NCBI GenBank assembly: GCA_017517035.1
Contig: JAFXAN010000039.1
Span: forward strand, 1-44,918
Source of the DNA: Clostridia bacterium
GTDB taxonomy: Bacteria > Bacillota > Clostridia > Oscillospirales > CAG-272
DNA length: 44,918 nucleotides
Direction of reading: 5' to 3'
Below, one piece after another: positions 1 to 7,752 of this stretch. A model generated the notes under the pieces. It was not told where the DNA came from, did no database searches, and saw only the letters and a list, made by a program, of their open reading frames with translations. Position 1 is the first letter of the stretch. Each line of letters begins with the position of its first letter. The position numbers were made by a program, and so were the translations under genes.

Positions 1-160
1 ATCTGTGTTTCTACATGGAATTTATGAGAATTCTATGTAGAAAACTTGTCATCAATCTCCTCACAAGTCATCCTGAACGAAGTGAAGGATCTGGAAACGC
101 TAAAGGATGATTTCACCACTATTTGACTGTTCGATAAATTCCTATTTATCAGACTGTTTG
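1..160. repeat. Dispersed intergenic repeat, copy 1
   Basis: This non-coding stretch matches 6608-6840 in patches and in the same order: a segment ending in ATGTAGAAAA, a 26-nt block (67-92) identical to 6679-6704, then GCTAAAGGATGAT, then a GTTCGAYAAATT segment near 131-145. The 26-nt block can fold because ATCCT and AGGAT flank a short loop. Both copies lie downstream of minus-strand genes. I see no ORF here. Function is unknown; it could be a REP-like element. Confidence 0.6.
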
Positions 161-238
161 TAAATATTTTTTACTTAATTATAGCACAAAAATGTGAATA
201 ATTCAATTTGCTGTAAAAGCGTGATATGTCGGTCATAT

Positions 239-727
239 TTATTGAATTTCGCTCAAAAACTCATCGGCTTCTTCGCGGTTTTTAAATACAAAAATATTTT
301 TGTCAGAATACTTGTGGAGAAGTGCCATTACCTGCGGTCTGTTTTGTGAATTGTAGTTTTTTATAAACTCAATAAATTCTGCATCTTCTTCTTTTTCCGT
401 CCAGGGCATATCGCTACGCGCTTTTCCGCGCCTTTTCCTTACTCCGTCAAGACAAAGCTCGGTTGGATAATCAAGAAAAATAACTGTGTCGCAAGCCTTT
501 ATCCTTTGTTCCATTGTGGAAGCATAATTACCGTCAATTATCCATTCATCTTTTTCGATTACATTTGATAATCTTTCAAGAAAAACCGATTTTTCGACAG
601 TTGTTTTATCCGGATTCCAGAACATCATATCAAGATGAAACAGCGGGATTCCTGATGCTTTGTGTAATACTTTGGAAAATGTGCTCTTGCCGCTTCCCGG
701 ACAACCGATCACTATGATTTTCTTCAT
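239..727 (-). CDS. P-loop kinase, adenylate-kinase-like (topology modulation protein family)
   Basis: The product is 162 aa. The start is the ATG at 727, giving [16 protein letters not shown], with the Walker A motif at residues 8-16. A longer in-frame extension lacks protein-like character. An LDMMFW segment follows near residue 32, then the DxxIIDGNY-type region and a basic LID-like stretch (RKRRGKARSDMPW), as in FlaR/adenylate-kinase-like small nucleotide kinases. The substrate is unknown; DNA topology modulation is an old family name rather than a demonstrated role. A clear paralog lies at 27477-27968. It is downstream of the aldo/keto reductase, separated by an inverted repeat at 762-796. 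Confidence 0.8.
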   Translation of the reverse strand: MKKIIVIGCPGSGKSTFSKVLHKASGIPLFHLDMMFWNPDKTTVEKSVFLERLSNVIEKDEWIIDGNYASTMEQRIKACDTVIFLDYPTELCLDGVRKRRGKARSDMPWTEKEEDAEFIEFIKNYNSQNRPQVMALLHKYSDKNIFVFKNREEADEFLSEIQ

Positions 728-761
728 TTTGTTACTTTCCTTTTTCTCTAACCATTTTACC

Positions 762-796
762 AAACAGCCTGTGGCGATAAATGCCACAGGCTGTTT
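762..796. terminator. 14-bp inverted repeat between aldo/keto reductase and kinase
   Basis: Perfect 14-bp stem (762-775 with 783-796) and a 7-nt loop. There is no strong T-run on the minus side, so it may be a weak terminator, processing site or RNA stabiliser rather than a classical intrinsic terminator. Confidence 0.55.
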
Positions 797-809
797 ATAT
801 ATACCGATT

Positions 810-1673
810 TTAAAACGCGTCCGCAGGAGCTTCCTCGGGATAAAATCCGCTGTAGCCTTTCTGTGGCATATTTGCGATCTTTTCCATATCCTCGGTGGAA
901 ATCTCGAAATCGAAAACATCCATATTTGCCGCCATTCTCTCTGCATTTGTAAACTTGGGAAGCGGTACAAATCCGCTCTGGAGAGCGAATTTTATGCAAA
1001 GCTGAGCAACGCTCTTATTATATTTCGCCGCCATTTCCGCAAGGAAAGCGTCTCCGAGAACCGCACCGCATCCGAGGGGGCTCCAAGCCTGAAGAACTAT
1101 ACCTTCCTTTTGGCAGTAATCTGCAAGCTCTGCCTGAATATATCCTGGGTGAAATTCTATCTGATTTACCATGGGTTTAACGGTGCTTTTTGCTTTCAGA
1201 GATTCAAGGTGATTGGGAAGGAAATTGGAAACTCCAATGGCGCGGATCTTTCCGTCCTTATAAAGCTTTTCAAATCCTCTCCATGTGTCTGCATTTATCT
1301 CCTCCCAATTGTCGCTTATCTTACTTACGCAAGGCCAATGAATGAGATAGAGGTCAAGATAATCGATTCCAAGCTTTTTGAGAGAGTCCTCGCAAGCGGA
1401 AATGGTCTTTTCATATCCTCTGTTGCTTATCCAGTGCTTTGTTGTGATGAAAAGCTCATCGCGAGTGATTCCCGAATCCTTGATTCCTGCTCCAACGCTT
1501 TCCTCATTTCCGTATGCAGCGGCTGTATCGATGTGTCGGTAACCGGCTTTGATAGCTTCAAAGACGCACTTTCTTGCAACATCGCCGTCGGGTGTCTGCC
1601 AGGTTCCGTATCCTATGCAAGGCATTTTTACTCCGTTTGCCAGAGTAACGGTATCAGAAAATTTCTTAAACAT
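810..1673 (-). CDS. Aldo/keto reductase (AKR family)
   Basis: The product is 287 aa, full length for a compact AKR. It is a cytoplasmic NADPH-dependent reductase of aldehydes or ketones by family. The catalytic tetrad is visible: Asp49 (HIDTAAAYGNE), Tyr54, Lys79 (ITTKHW) and His112 (LIHWP). The NADPH-binding C-terminal region includes VPLPKFTNAERMAANM. The start at 1673 has a GGGAGG ribosome site about 9 nt upstream and a good promoter at 1709-1737. The substrate cannot be told from sequence; bacterial 2,5-diketogluconate/methylglyoxal reductase-like members are the nearest type. Confidence 0.9.
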   Translation of the reverse strand: MFKKFSDTVTLANGVKMPCIGYGTWQTPDGDVARKCVFEAIKAGYRHIDTAAAYGNEESVGAGIKDSGITRDELFITTKHWISNRGYEKTISACEDSLKKLGIDYLDLYLIHWPCVSKISDNWEEINADTWRGFEKLYKDGKIRAIGVSNFLPNHLESLKAKSTVKPMVNQIEFHPGYIQAELADYCQKEGIVLQAWSPLGCGAVLGDAFLAEMAAKYNKSVAQLCIKFALQSGFVPLPKFTNAERMAANMDVFDFEISTEDMEKIANMPQKGYSGFYPEEAPADAF

Positions 1674-1708
1674 ATTTATTTTCCTCCCAAAATAATATAT
1701 ACAAATAT

Positions 1709-1737
1709 ATTATAACACGAAGCTCTTCATTTATCAA
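1709..1737 (-). promoter_or_regulatory. Sigma-A-type promoter of aldo/keto reductase
   Basis: On the minus strand TTGATA (1732-1737), 17-bp spacer, TATAAT (1709-1714). Confidence 0.65.
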
Positions 1738-1839
1738 GTAAATTGATATCATTTCTAAGGTAAAATTGTATCGTTTTTCTTTGTACAAGAAGTAACGCAG
1801 AAAAAAATGCTGCATATAAATTTATTTTGCTCAAAACCA

Positions 1840-1868
1840 TTGACAAAACGGGAAAAATGTATTAAAAT
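1840..1868 (+). promoter_or_regulatory. Promoter of the glp-type operon
   Basis: TTGACA (1840-1845), 17-bp spacer, TAAAAT (1863-1868). Transcription would begin near 1875 and pass through the attenuator hairpin at 1894-1945. Confidence 0.75.
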
Positions 1869-1893
1869 AATAGTCGATACAGAGAATAGGAGA

Positions 1894-1945
1894 CGTATCA
1901 AAACAAGAGGTGGAGGACACCTTTTGTTTTGATGCGCCTTTTTTT
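1894..1945 (+). promoter_or_regulatory. Leader attenuator hairpin (probable GlpP target)
   Basis: A 19-bp stem (1894-1912 with 1918-1936, two G-U pairs), loop GAGGA, is followed by CC and seven T residues: a strong intrinsic terminator about 20 nt after the predicted start of transcription and 90 nt before the first gene. The operon encodes GlpP, a glycerol-3-phosphate-responsive antiterminator known in Bacillus to act on just such a leader terminator. The inference is that GlpP with glycerol-3-phosphate allows readthrough. Confidence 0.75.
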
Positions 1946-2036
1946 GCCCTTTTTCGGGAGAAGATCAGGGCAAATTCTCGCCCTCTCGTCCTTGTCTTGG
2001 CGATGCGGGAAAAACAGAAGACAGAAAGGATTTTTT

Positions 2037-3473
2037 ATGTACGACGTAGCCATAATCGGCGCCGGTGTGGTTGGCGGAATGATCGCCCGTGAGCTTTCAC
2101 GCTATAATCTTCGCACCGTCATTCTCGAAAAGGAAAACGATGTTGCCATGGGCGCAACAAAGGCAAACAGTGCCATCGTTCATGCGGGCTTTGACGCTAA
2201 GGTAGGTTCGCTCAAGGCAAAGCTCAATGTTAAGGGCTCGGAAATGATGGAGCAGGTGGCAAAGGAGCTTGGCGTTAAATACAAGCGCAACGGCTCTCTT
2301 GTTATCGGTTTCTCGGATGAGGATCTGGAGACCATAAAGGAGCTTTATGAAAGAGGAACAAAGAACGGTGTTCGTGATCTTGCCATCCTTGACCGTGAAC
2401 AGCTCCGTGAGATCGAGCCTAACATCGGTAAAAAAGCGACCTGTGCGCTCCATGCTCCAACAGGCGCTATCATCTGCCCCTACGAGCTTACTGTTGCATC
2501 TATCGGAAATGCAATGGACAACGGCGCAGAGCTTATCACAAGCTTTGAGGTCACCTCAATCAACCGTGAGAACGGTGCATATGAGATCTGCTCAAAGGAT
2601 CAGACCGTCAGCGCAAGATATGTGGTCAATGCAGCAGGTGTTTACTCGGATGCTGTTGCAAAGATGGTCGGTGACGATACATTCACCGTTCATCCCAGAA
2701 GAGGTGAATATATCCTTCTCGACAAGGAATGCGGAACTCTCGTTTCCCACACGATCTTCAGAACTCCCAGCAAAATGGGTAAGGGTATCCTCGTTTCTCC
2801 CACAGTTGACGGTAATCTTATCACAGGTCCTACTTCTGTTGATATGGAAGACAAAACAGATAAATCCACAACTGCCGAGGGCTTTGCACACGTTATAAAG
2901 GAAACTGCCGAGAATGTTGAGGGCGTTCCCTTTGGAAAGACGATCACATCCTTCTGCGGTCTCCGTGCCGTCGGAAGCACAGGCGATTTCATAATCACCT
3001 CCCCCCTCAAAGGATTTGTCAATGCTGCGGGAATCGAATCCCCCGGACTTTCCTCCGCTCCCGCAATTGCAGAATATATTGTTGACATTCTCCACGAAAG
3101 CGGCCTTGAGCTTCACAAAAATAAGGATTTCAATCCCACAAGACGCCCCATGCACCATTTCAGAGAGGCTTCTATTGAGGAAAAGAACGCTATAATCGCA
3201 AAGGACAAGTCATTTGGCAAGATCGTTTGCCGCTGCGAAACTGTTACAGAGGGCGAAATTCTTGAGGCTATCCGCACAAATCCCAAGCCCCGTGATCTTG
3301 ACGGCGTTAAGCGCAGAACAAGAAGCCAGATGGGAAGATGCCAAGGCGGCTTCTGCTCACCGAGAATAGTGGAGCTTCTTTCAAGAGAGCTTGGAATCAA
3401 ATATGAGGAAGTTACAAAATTCGGCGGCGAATCGGTAATTAACTTTGGAAAGACAAAGGGAGGTAAAGGATAA
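2037..3473 (+). CDS. GlpA-like FAD-dependent dehydrogenase with C-terminal [2Fe-2S] domain
   Basis: The product is 478 aa. The start is ATG 2037, preceded by AGAAAGGA. The N-terminal dinucleotide fold has GxGxxG at residues 8-13 (IIGAGVVGG), and a DAO-type body follows. The C-terminus carries a BFD/Fer2-like cysteine set, Cys398, Cys400, Cys435 and Cys440, expected to hold a [2Fe-2S] cluster. This architecture is that of anaerobic glycerol-3-phosphate dehydrogenase subunit A homologs, oxidising glycerol-3-phosphate to dihydroxyacetone phosphate. It overlaps the next gene by one base (TAATG). GlpK and GlpF are not in the window. The exact substrate is inferred from GlpP in the same operon. Confidence 0.88.
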   Translation: MYDVAIIGAGVVGGMIARELSRYNLRTVILEKENDVAMGATKANSAIVHAGFDAKVGSLKAKLNVKGSEMMEQVAKELGVKYKRNGSLVIGFSDEDLETIKELYERGTKNGVRDLAILDREQLREIEPNIGKKATCALHAPTGAIICPYELTVASIGNAMDNGAELITSFEVTSINRENGAYEICSKDQTVSARYVVNAAGVYSDAVAKMVGDDTFTVHPRRGEYILLDKECGTLVSHTIFRTPSKMGKGILVSPTVDGNLITGPTSVDMEDKTDKSTTAEGFAHVIKETAENVEGVPFGKTITSFCGLRAVGSTGDFIITSPLKGFVNAAGIESPGLSSAPAIAEYIVDILHESGLELHKNKDFNPTRRPMHHFREASIEEKNAIIAKDKSFGKIVCRCETVTEGEILEAIRTNPKPRDLDGVKRRTRSQMGRCQGGFCSPRIVELLSRELGIKYEEVTKFGGESVINFGKTKGGKG

Positions 3474-4708
3474 TGACAGATCTGGTTATAGTTGGCAGCG
3501 GACCTGCGGGCATGAGTGCTGCTATTGCTGCATATGAAGCAGGCATCCGTGATATACTCATTCTTGAGAGAGACAACCGCCTCGGCGGTATTCTCGGTCA
3601 GTGCATACATAACGGCTTCGGTCTTCATCGCTTCGGTGAGGAGCTTACAGGTCCCGAATACGCATGGAGATATGAAGAAAAGGTCAGAGCCATGAATATT
3701 CCCTTCAAGCTGGGAACAATGGTTCTCGATATAAGCGAGGATAAGGTTATCACAGCCACAAATGAAGAGGACGGAATTTTCCAGATCAAGGCAAAGGCGA
3801 TAATCCTTGCCATGGGCTGCCGTGAGCGTTCAAAGGGCGCACTCAACATTGCCGGAACTCGTCCTGCGGGTATTTTCAGCGCAGGCACAGCTCAGAAATT
3901 CGTAAATATCGAGGGCTATATGCCCGGTAAGAATGTTGTTATCCTCGGTTCGGGTGATATCGGTCTAATCATGGCAAGAAGAATGACCCTTGAGGGCGCA
4001 AAGGTACATGCAGTTTGCGAGCTGATGCCCTATTCCGGCGGTCTTGCAAGAAATATCGAGCAGTGCCTCAACGATTTCGGTATTCCGCTGAAGCTCAGCC
4101 ACACAGTTGTGGAGATACACGGTAAAGAGCGTCTCACAGGCGTTACCATTGCAAAGGTTGACGAAAACAGACGCCCCATTCCCGAAACAAAGGAATATAT
4201 CACCTGCGATACCCTTCTTCTCAGTGTCGGTCTTATCCCCGAAAACGAGCTTTCAAAGAGCGCAGGCGTTTCCCTTGACAGAGTTACGAGCGGTGCGATT
4301 GTTGACCAGGACAGACAGACAAATATCGAGGGCATCTATGCCTGCGGAAATGTTCTTCATGTTCACGATCTTGTTGACTATGTTTCCGAGGAAGCAGAGA
4401 TTGCGGGCAAGAGCGCAGCTGCATATATCAGAGGAGAGAAGGCAGAAAGCATCTCCGTCGGAATAAAAACAGACGGAAAGATACGCTATACAGTTCCCCA
4501 GAAGATAACACAGAATAAGGATGTAAATGTATATTTCCGTGTTTCTGATGTGTTCAGAAATGTCACCGTTGCGGTTTATAAGAACGGCGAAAAGGTATTC
4601 ACAAAGAAAAGACCCAAGGTTGCTCCCGGTGAGATGGAAAGCGTTAAGCTTTCATGCGAGATCTTCTCCGATTGCAACGAGCTTGAGTTTCGTCTGGAAC
4701 AGAATTAA
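3473..4708 (+). CDS. GlpB-like NAD(P)/FAD-dependent oxidoreductase
   Basis: The product is 411 aa. It has an FAD fold at the N-terminus (GSGPAG, residues 8-13), a CIH motif at residues 44-46, a second nucleotide-binding fold near residue 160 (VILGSGDIG) and a late YACGN motif typical of pyridine-nucleotide disulfide oxidoreductase relatives. In Clostridia this protein, the GlpA-like protein and DUF1667 recur as a trio thought to form an anaerobic glycerol-3-phosphate dehydrogenase. It is translationally coupled to the preceding gene. Confidence 0.87.
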   Translation: MTDLVIVGSGPAGMSAAIAAYEAGIRDILILERDNRLGGILGQCIHNGFGLHRFGEELTGPEYAWRYEEKVRAMNIPFKLGTMVLDISEDKVITATNEEDGIFQIKAKAIILAMGCRERSKGALNIAGTRPAGIFSAGTAQKFVNIEGYMPGKNVVILGSGDIGLIMARRMTLEGAKVHAVCELMPYSGGLARNIEQCLNDFGIPLKLSHTVVEIHGKERLTGVTIAKVDENRRPIPETKEYITCDTLLLSVGLIPENELSKSAGVSLDRVTSGAIVDQDRQTNIEGIYACGNVLHVHDLVDYVSEEAEIAGKSAAAYIRGEKAESISVGIKTDGKIRYTVPQKITQNKDVNVYFRVSDVFRNVTVAVYKNGEKVFTKKRPKVAPGEMESVKLSCEIFSDCNELEFRLEQN

Positions 4709-4722
4709 GGAGGCGATAAATA

Positions 4723-5064
4723 ATGAAAAGAGAGCTTACTTGCATAATCTGCCCCATCGGATGCAGTCTCGAGGTTGAGATCGAGGACGGAGTTGTTAAA
4801 AGTGTCAAGGGCAATACCTGCATAAGAGGTAAAAAATATGCGGAGACAGAATGCACCGCCCCCATGAGAACAGTCACCACAACCATGAAATGCGATGACG
4901 GCAGCGTTGTTCCCGTGAAGACAGATGCACCGATCCCGAAAGAAAAGATGTTTGAGCTTATGGAAATTGTAAATAATTCCGTTGCCCACTTGCCAATTTC
5001 GGTTGGAGATGTTATAATAGAGAATGTATTCGGTTGCAATATCGTTGCAACAAAAAATATGTAA
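4723..5064 (+). CDS. DUF1667 domain protein
   Basis: The product is 113 aa. ATG 4723 follows a GGAGG site (4709-4713). A cysteine cluster at the N-terminus (TCIICPIGC) and a further Cys in NTCIRGKKYA suggest an iron-sulfur or metal site. Family knowledge: DUF1667 proteins are encoded next to GlpA/GlpB-like flavoproteins. Here it sits 14 nt after the GlpB-like gene. A role as an electron-transfer or cluster subunit of the dehydrogenase is an inference. Confidence 0.88.
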   Translation: MKRELTCIICPIGCSLEVEIEDGVVKSVKGNTCIRGKKYAETECTAPMRTVTTTMKCDDGSVVPVKTDAPIPKEKMFELMEIVNNSVAHLPISVGDVIIENVFGCNIVATKNM

Positions 5065-5076
5065 GGATCTATTTTT

Positions 5077-5631
5077 ATGACAGAAATCAAAAAAAGCACT
5101 GTCATTGCGGCAGTGAGAAGCGAAAGCGAGCTTGATGCGGCACTCGCCTCGCCTTCCGAGATGATCTTTGATCTGGCACCAAATATTCTGACACTTCACA
5201 TGACCGTGAAAAAGGCTCACGCAAAAGGAAAAAGACTTCTCATTCATCTTGATCTTGCCGAGGGAATCGGAAAGGACAGAAGCGGTCTTGTCTTTGCAAA
5301 GGAAACGGGAATCGACGGCGTTATCAGCACAAGAGTCAATATTATAAAAATGGCAAAGGAGCTGGGGCTTTTTACCGTTCAGCGCTTTTTCATCGTCGAT
5401 TCACATTCAATTGAAACCACGATGGATTCTCTGCGTGCTTCAAAGGCAGACATGATCGAGGTCATGCCCGGCGTTGCCTATAAGGGAATAACAAGACTTT
5501 GCACCATGACGAGCGTTCCGATAATTGCGGGCGGTCTTATCGACAGCCGTGAGGAGGTCGAAAAGGCTCTCGTTTGCGGAGCGACCGCAGTTTCAACTGG
5601 CAAAAAAGAGCTTTGGGAGGAAATAAAATGA
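5077..5631 (+). CDS. glpP: Glycerol-3-phosphate responsive antiterminator GlpP
   Basis: The product is 184 aa, the usual length for the family. It is a TIM-barrel-like RNA-binding antiterminator related to GlpQ-like phosphodiester folds. Typical stretches include HLDLAEGIGKDRSG, DGVISTR and the C-terminal IIAGGLIDSREEV. In Bacillus GlpP with glycerol-3-phosphate prevents termination in glp leader RNAs. The hairpin at 1894-1945 is the likely target in this operon. The stop codon overlaps the next start (ATGA). Confidence 0.92.
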   Translation: MTEIKKSTVIAAVRSESELDAALASPSEMIFDLAPNILTLHMTVKKAHAKGKRLLIHLDLAEGIGKDRSGLVFAKETGIDGVISTRVNIIKMAKELGLFTVQRFFIVDSHSIETTMDSLRASKADMIEVMPGVAYKGITRLCTMTSVPIIAGGLIDSREEVEKALVCGATAVSTGKKELWEEIK

Positions 5632-6416
5632 GCGATCTGAAGAATAAAAAGCTGTTCCTTTTCGACATGGACGGCACTATATATCTGGACAACGATCTTT
5701 TTGACGGCACTCTTGATATGCTGGAGCATATCAGAAAAATCGGCGGAAAATATATTTTTCTCACCAATAATTCTTCAAAAAGCGTTGAAAAATATATCGA
5801 AAAGCTGGCAAGTCTCGGAATTGAATCAAATGCAGATGATTTTCTGACCTCCACAAATGCAACAGTCCTTTATCTTAACAACCATCCATATAAAAAGATA
5901 TATGCTCTCGGAACAACATCCTTTAAGGAGCAGCTCCGTGACGCTTCCCTGCCCATCACCGATGTTCTTGAGGACGATATTGATTGTCTTCTTATGGGAT
6001 TTGATACCGAGCTGACCTTCAAAAAGCTTGAGGATGCCTGCATCCTTCTTGGCAGAGGAGTTGACTATATCGCAACAAATCCCGATTGGGTCTGCCCCAC
6101 ATGGTATGGCTATGTTCCGGATTGCGGCTCTGTCAGCACGATGCTTTATAATGCAACAAAGCGGCTACCCAAGTTTATCGGCAAGCCCGAGCCTGATATG
6201 GCTCTTCTGGCGATGGAAAAGACAGGTTATAGCAAGGATGAAACCGTGCTTCTCGGTGACCGCCTTTATACCGACATTGCTTGCGGTGTAAATGCGGGAA
6301 TCAGCACGATCTTCGTGCTCAGCGGCGAAGGTACTCTTGATGATCTGGCAAAAAGCGAAACAAAGCCGGAATTCGTCTATGAAAATATCCGTAAGGTATA
6401 TGAGGACATAAAATAA
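5628..6416 (+). CDS. HAD-IIA family phosphatase (NagD/phosphoglycolate-phosphatase-like)
   Basis: The product is 262 aa. The start is ATG 5628 (ATGA overlap with glpP, GGAGG upstream at 5616-5620). HAD motif I has catalytic Asp13 and Asp15 (FDMDGTI), motif II is in LTNNSSKS, motif III Lys is in IGKPEPDM, and motif IV is GDRLYTDI. The family dephosphorylates small phosphoesters. Last gene of the glp-type operon, so a phosphorylated three-carbon or two-carbon compound is an attractive but unproven substrate. A strong terminator follows. Confidence 0.88.
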   Translation: MSDLKNKKLFLFDMDGTIYLDNDLFDGTLDMLEHIRKIGGKYIFLTNNSSKSVEKYIEKLASLGIESNADDFLTSTNATVLYLNNHPYKKIYALGTTSFKEQLRDASLPITDVLEDDIDCLLMGFDTELTFKKLEDACILLGRGVDYIATNPDWVCPTWYGYVPDCGSVSTMLYNATKRLPKFIGKPEPDMALLAMEKTGYSKDETVLLGDRLYTDIACGVNAGISTIFVLSGEGTLDDLAKSETKPEFVYENIRKVYEDIK

Positions 6417-6423
6417 CATAGTA

Positions 6424-6461
6424 GGGACTGAGTCAAAAGCCTTGACTCAGTCCCGTTTTTT
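6424..6461 (+). terminator. Intrinsic terminator of the glp-type operon
   Basis: A 13-bp perfect stem (6424-6436 with 6442-6454), 5-nt loop, then CGTTTTTT-like tail to 6461. Confidence 0.88.
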
Positions 6462-6607
6462 ATTCTACCATTGTTTCGATGCTTAACTTCAAACAGTAAT
6501 TTGTCGGTGAGGGAGTTTCGCCTCTGCGGAGGCGACCGACGCCGCCGTCGGCTCGCGCGACCTTTTAAAAAAGGTCGATCAAAACTTTGAAAAAGGAAAT
6601 TTTATTG

Positions 6608-6840
6608 TTGTTTATCTGTGTTTATACGGAGAATTATTGTGAGTTTTATGTAGAAAAACAAACATCAACCCCATACTCGTCATCCTGAACGAAGTGAAGG
6701 ATCTATGAGCGCTAAAGGATGATAATCTCACAGCAGTCACCCTGAGCGGAACGAAGTGGAGTCGAACCCGCAGGGCAATGCGACAGCATTGGGGTATAGT
6801 TTCACGATTTACGACAGTTCGACAAATTATTGTTTCTCTT
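6608..6840. repeat. Dispersed intergenic repeat, copy 2
   Basis: It shares with 1-160 the ATGTAGAAAA segment, an identical 26-nt block (6679-6704), GCTAAAGGATGAT and a terminal GTTCGACAAATT segment. It differs by an internal insertion with its own CCTGAGCGGAACGAAGTGG variant of the core. Confidence 0.6.
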
Positions 6841-6845
6841 TTATC

Positions 6846-7751
6846 TTAAATAACCTTGACATTTTCATACAAGCTGTTAAGATGAGTCTTCAAATGTGAA
6901 AGCTCATCATCGCTCTGCGGCTTTCCAAAATTCACAAAATTACGCCCGATGCTTCTGTATTTTGGTGCGGCAAGATCATTGTATTTAAGAACTTCAATGC
7001 GCTTTTCCGATTTTCCTTTGAGAGATGCCACAAAATCAACGCTTTTTTCAAGATTCTCCATACTGTCATTCACTCCGGGGATCAGCGGAATACGGAAAGT
7101 TATGTCTCCATGATTTTGGAATATTTTTCTGATATTTGACAAAATCCGCCCATTGCCCCTTCCGGTATAATATCTGTGTATATCCGGATCCATATGCTTG
7201 ATATCAATGAAAAATGAATTAACATATTGGTATATACCCTCAATCACTTCATACGGAACATCAAAGCAACTTTCAATACAAGTATTTATCCCCTCCGTCG
7301 CACATTTTTTCAAAAGACTTTTAAGCATCTTCGGTTGCATAAGGCATTCACCGCCGGAAAATGTGACACCGCCACCCGAATATTTGTAATAGGATTTGTC
7401 TTTTTCGATCTCCTCAAATATTTTCTCGAAGGTCATTTTACATTGCGAGATGGCAAGTGCATCTCCCAAACAATGAGATATGCACTTGCCGCAACCGTCG
7501 CATTTTGTTCGGTCAATAACTATTCCTTCTGCTGTCATACCAAAAACTTCCCGACATATTTTTACACACTGTCCGCAGGAGATACATTTATTCTCAAAAT
7601 GCATGAGAATAGGTTCCGGCGGAATACATTCGGGATTATGACACCATCTGCAGCCAAGTCCGCATCCGCCAAAGAAAACAACCGTTCTTATTCCTCGTCC
7701 ATCCTCTGTTGAGCCATGTGTGATCTTGGAAATATTAGCTGTATCAGACAT
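6846..7751 (-). CDS. Glycyl-radical enzyme activating protein (radical SAM)
   Basis: The product is 301 aa. The chosen start is ATG 7751, one base after the GRE1 stop; ATG 7763, overlapping the GRE, is an alternative. The radical SAM motif is Cys30-x3-Cys34-x2-Cys37 (CGLGCRWCHNPE), preceded by GRGIRTVVFF. Two ferredoxin-like clusters follow (CISCGQCVKIC and CDGCGKCISHC), the usual pattern for activases of non-PFL glycyl radical enzymes, and the SGGGVTFSGGECL stretch binds SAM. It should install the glycyl radical on GRE1 and, as no second activase is nearby, perhaps on GRE2. Confidence 0.93.
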   Translation of the reverse strand: MSDTANISKITHGSTEDGRGIRTVVFFGGCGLGCRWCHNPECIPPEPILMHFENKCISCGQCVKICREVFGMTAEGIVIDRTKCDGCGKCISHCLGDALAISQCKMTFEKIFEEIEKDKSYYKYSGGGVTFSGGECLMQPKMLKSLLKKCATEGINTCIESCFDVPYEVIEGIYQYVNSFFIDIKHMDPDIHRYYTGRGNGRILSNIRKIFQNHGDITFRIPLIPGVNDSMENLEKSVDFVASLKGKSEKRIEVLKYNDLAAPKYRSIGRNFVNFGKPQSDDELSHLKTHLNSLYENVKVI

Positions 7752-7752
7752 T

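Larger units (their letters stand above)
6417..6845. other. Gene-free stretch with hairpins and a dispersed repeat
   Basis: After the operon terminator there are three short hairpins: 6520-6533 (5 bp), 6536-6551 (6 bp) and 6558-6577 (9 bp, CGACCTTTT arms). From 6608 to 6840 lies copy 2 of the repeat seen at 1-160, with an extra segment of about 70 bp (6732-6800) inserted. No convincing ORF is present. Confidence 0.6.

Noticed and set aside
660..1715. 351-aa plus-strand open frame opposite the aldo/keto reductase
   Set aside because: It is the antisense of a gene with clear AKR motifs, has no ribosome site and reads as low-quality protein.
1929..2036. Upstream in-frame extension of the GlpA-like gene
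   Set aside because: It would place the start inside the attenuator hairpin; the flavin-binding N-terminus begins at ATG 2037 after AGAAAGGA.
6732..6800. tRNA-like sequence with GGAGTCGAACCCGCAGGGC
   Set aside because: It has T-arm-like letters only; no acceptor, D- or anticodon arm can be built, so it is treated as part of a dispersed repeat.
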